Both the position numbers and the translations under genes were made by a program. This document shows positions 62,776-64,000 of a DNA stretch of 64,000 nt, piece after piece. Numbering within the stretch: the first letter of the stretch is position 1; each line of letters begins with the position of its first letter. This DNA comes from Betaproteobacteria bacterium HGW-Betaproteobacteria-16 (GTDB lineage Bacteria > Pseudomonadota > Gammaproteobacteria > Burkholderiales > Burkholderiaceae_C), in assembly GCA_002840835.1 (NCBI GenBank), contig PHCQ01000014.1:1-64000 (forward strand). Direction: 5' to 3'. Under the pieces are notes generated by a model, which was given only the letters and a program-made list of their open reading frames with translations, ran no database searches and was not told the origin of the DNA.

Positions 62776-63930
62776 ATGGTTCACCCCACCGGGATCACAC
62801 TTGCCAACAACGACCGTCCCTTGTGGGATGTGTTCTGCCACGTGGTGGACAACCTGGGAGACATCGGTGTGTGCTGGCGCCTGGCCGCCAATCTTGCCGC
62901 CAGGGGTCAACAGGTTCGTCTCTGGATCGACCAGCCCGAGCCGCTGCGCTGGATGGCGCCTGGCGCACTGGAAGGCACACACCCCTGGATCGAGGTGATT
63001 CCGTGGACCACGCCGCTGCCGCCTGGTTTTTGTGAAACGCTGGCGCCCGCCCAGGTCTGGGTGGAGACATTCGGATGCCACCCACCCGAAGAGGCACAGG
63101 CGGCCTTGGCGGCCCAGCTTGCAGTGGGCGCAGCGCCGCCAGTCTGGATCAACCTCGAATACCTCAGCGCCGAGTCGTATGTGGAGCGCTCCCACGGCCT
63201 GCCTTCACCGGTGATGAGCGGAGCGCTGAAGGGTTTGGGCAAATGGTTTTTCTTTCCCGGGTTCACGGCCGCCACAGGTGGGCTGTTGCGCGAGCCCGAT
63301 CTGGAGGCGAGACGCGGGTCGTTCAGCGCAGCAGCATGGCGCGCGCGCATGCAGATTCCATTGGATGCGCTGGCAGTCAGCCTGTTTTGTTATGAACCTC
63401 AGGCGCTTGAAAGGGCGCTGCTTCAGTCAGCACATCGGCACCCGCCAGTGCACTGGTTGATCACGCCTGGCCGCGCAGCAGCAGCCGTGCAAACCCTGTG
63501 CATGCAAGACGCATCCGCAGCTTGGGCATCAGGCGAACACATGCACCACCTGCCCCTGCAGGATCAGGCCGGGTTCGATGAGCTCCTGTGGGCATGCGAC
63601 CTGAATTTCGTGCGCGGCGAAGATTCACTGGTGCGCGCCCTGTGGGCCGGCAAACCCTTTGTCTGGCAGTTGTATCCGCAAGAAGACGGTGCCCACCTGA
63701 ACAAGCTAAGGGCCTTTTTGGATTGGCTGCAGGCGCCAGACGATCTGCGGCAATTCCATTTTGTCTGGAACGGCGCAGCGCCCGCCGAAAGGTTGCTCTG
63801 GCCTGATGCCACCCGTCTGGCAGAGTGGCAGGCGACGGTCGAGTCGGCGCGGGCACGGCTGTTGGGCCTTCCCTCATTGCCGGAACAACTGTTGAGATTC
63901 GTGGAGCAGGCAGCCATGCACAAGAGCTGA
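62776..63930 (+). CDS. earP: EF-P arginine rhamnosyltransferase EarP
   Basis: [81 protein letters not shown]. Confidence 0.93.
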   Translation: MVHPTGITLANNDRPLWDVFCHVVDNLGDIGVCWRLAANLAARGQQVRLWIDQPEPLRWMAPGALEGTHPWIEVIPWTTPLPPGFCETLAPAQVWVETFGCHPPEEAQAALAAQLAVGAAPPVWINLEYLSAESYVERSHGLPSPVMSGALKGLGKWFFFPGFTAATGGLLREPDLEARRGSFSAAAWRARMQIPLDALAVSLFCYEPQALERALLQSAHRHPPVHWLITPGRAAAAVQTLCMQDASAAWASGEHMHHLPLQDQAGFDELLWACDLNFVRGEDSLVRALWAGKPFVWQLYPQEDGAHLNKLRAFLDWLQAPDDLRQFHFVWNGAAPAERLLWPDATRLAEWQATVESARARLLGLPSLPEQLLRFVEQAAMHKS

Positions 63931-63948
63931 AGAACTTCTCACCCGGGC

Positions 63949-63979
63949 AAGTGCGGAGATGCAGACATCCTCCGCACTT
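63949..63979 (+). other. Perfect 10-bp inverted repeat after earP (terminator-like, no clear T-run)
   Basis: aagtgcggag-atgcagacatc-ctccgcactt. Confidence 0.45.
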
Positions 63980-64000
63980 CTAGGCACGGCACGACCAGAG

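Noticed and set aside
62710-63195. Upstream extension of uvrC
   Set aside because: Antisense to earP; UvrC homology starts at [26 protein letters not shown].

Overview
High-GC bacterial chromosomal window, most consistent with a betaproteobacterium of the Burkholderiales/Comamonadaceae. That placement is inferred from gene order and protein character; no database search was run. Most of the window is housekeeping DNA: ligA(partial)-zipA-smc, dapC-dapD-pilT/U-like-dapE-prmB, an ABC-F gene, dnaB-rplI-rpsR-priB-rpsF, ppsA/ppsR, ahpC-ahpF, rlmD, nlpD-like-pcm-surE, ppiD, hupB, pgsA, uvrC, earP, tRNA-His and tRNA-Val. Two regions stand out. (1) About 17.4-35.2 kb looks like a C2/gluconeogenesis signalling and transport island. 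It has two SSS symporter/DUF4212 pairs, a CBS-DUF294 nucleotidyltransferase-like protein, an SSS-domain sensor histidine kinase, a stand-alone receiver, and a membrane protein that fuses a degenerate histidine-kinase-like module to an intact-looking DnaQ-type 3'-5' exonuclease. ppsA/ppsR are adjacent. (2) About 38.1-45.0 kb is an iron-uptake island: TonB-dependent receptor, piuC, a damaged alpha-hydroxy-acid oxidase, tonB-exbB-exbD-hemP, Fur-like boxes and a possible 25-aa membrane microprotein. A dispersed GC-rich dyad repeat family (7 copies seen) sits directly 3' of stop codons in the sense orientation of the upstream gene. No CRISPR array, prophage, IS element or rRNA was recognised.
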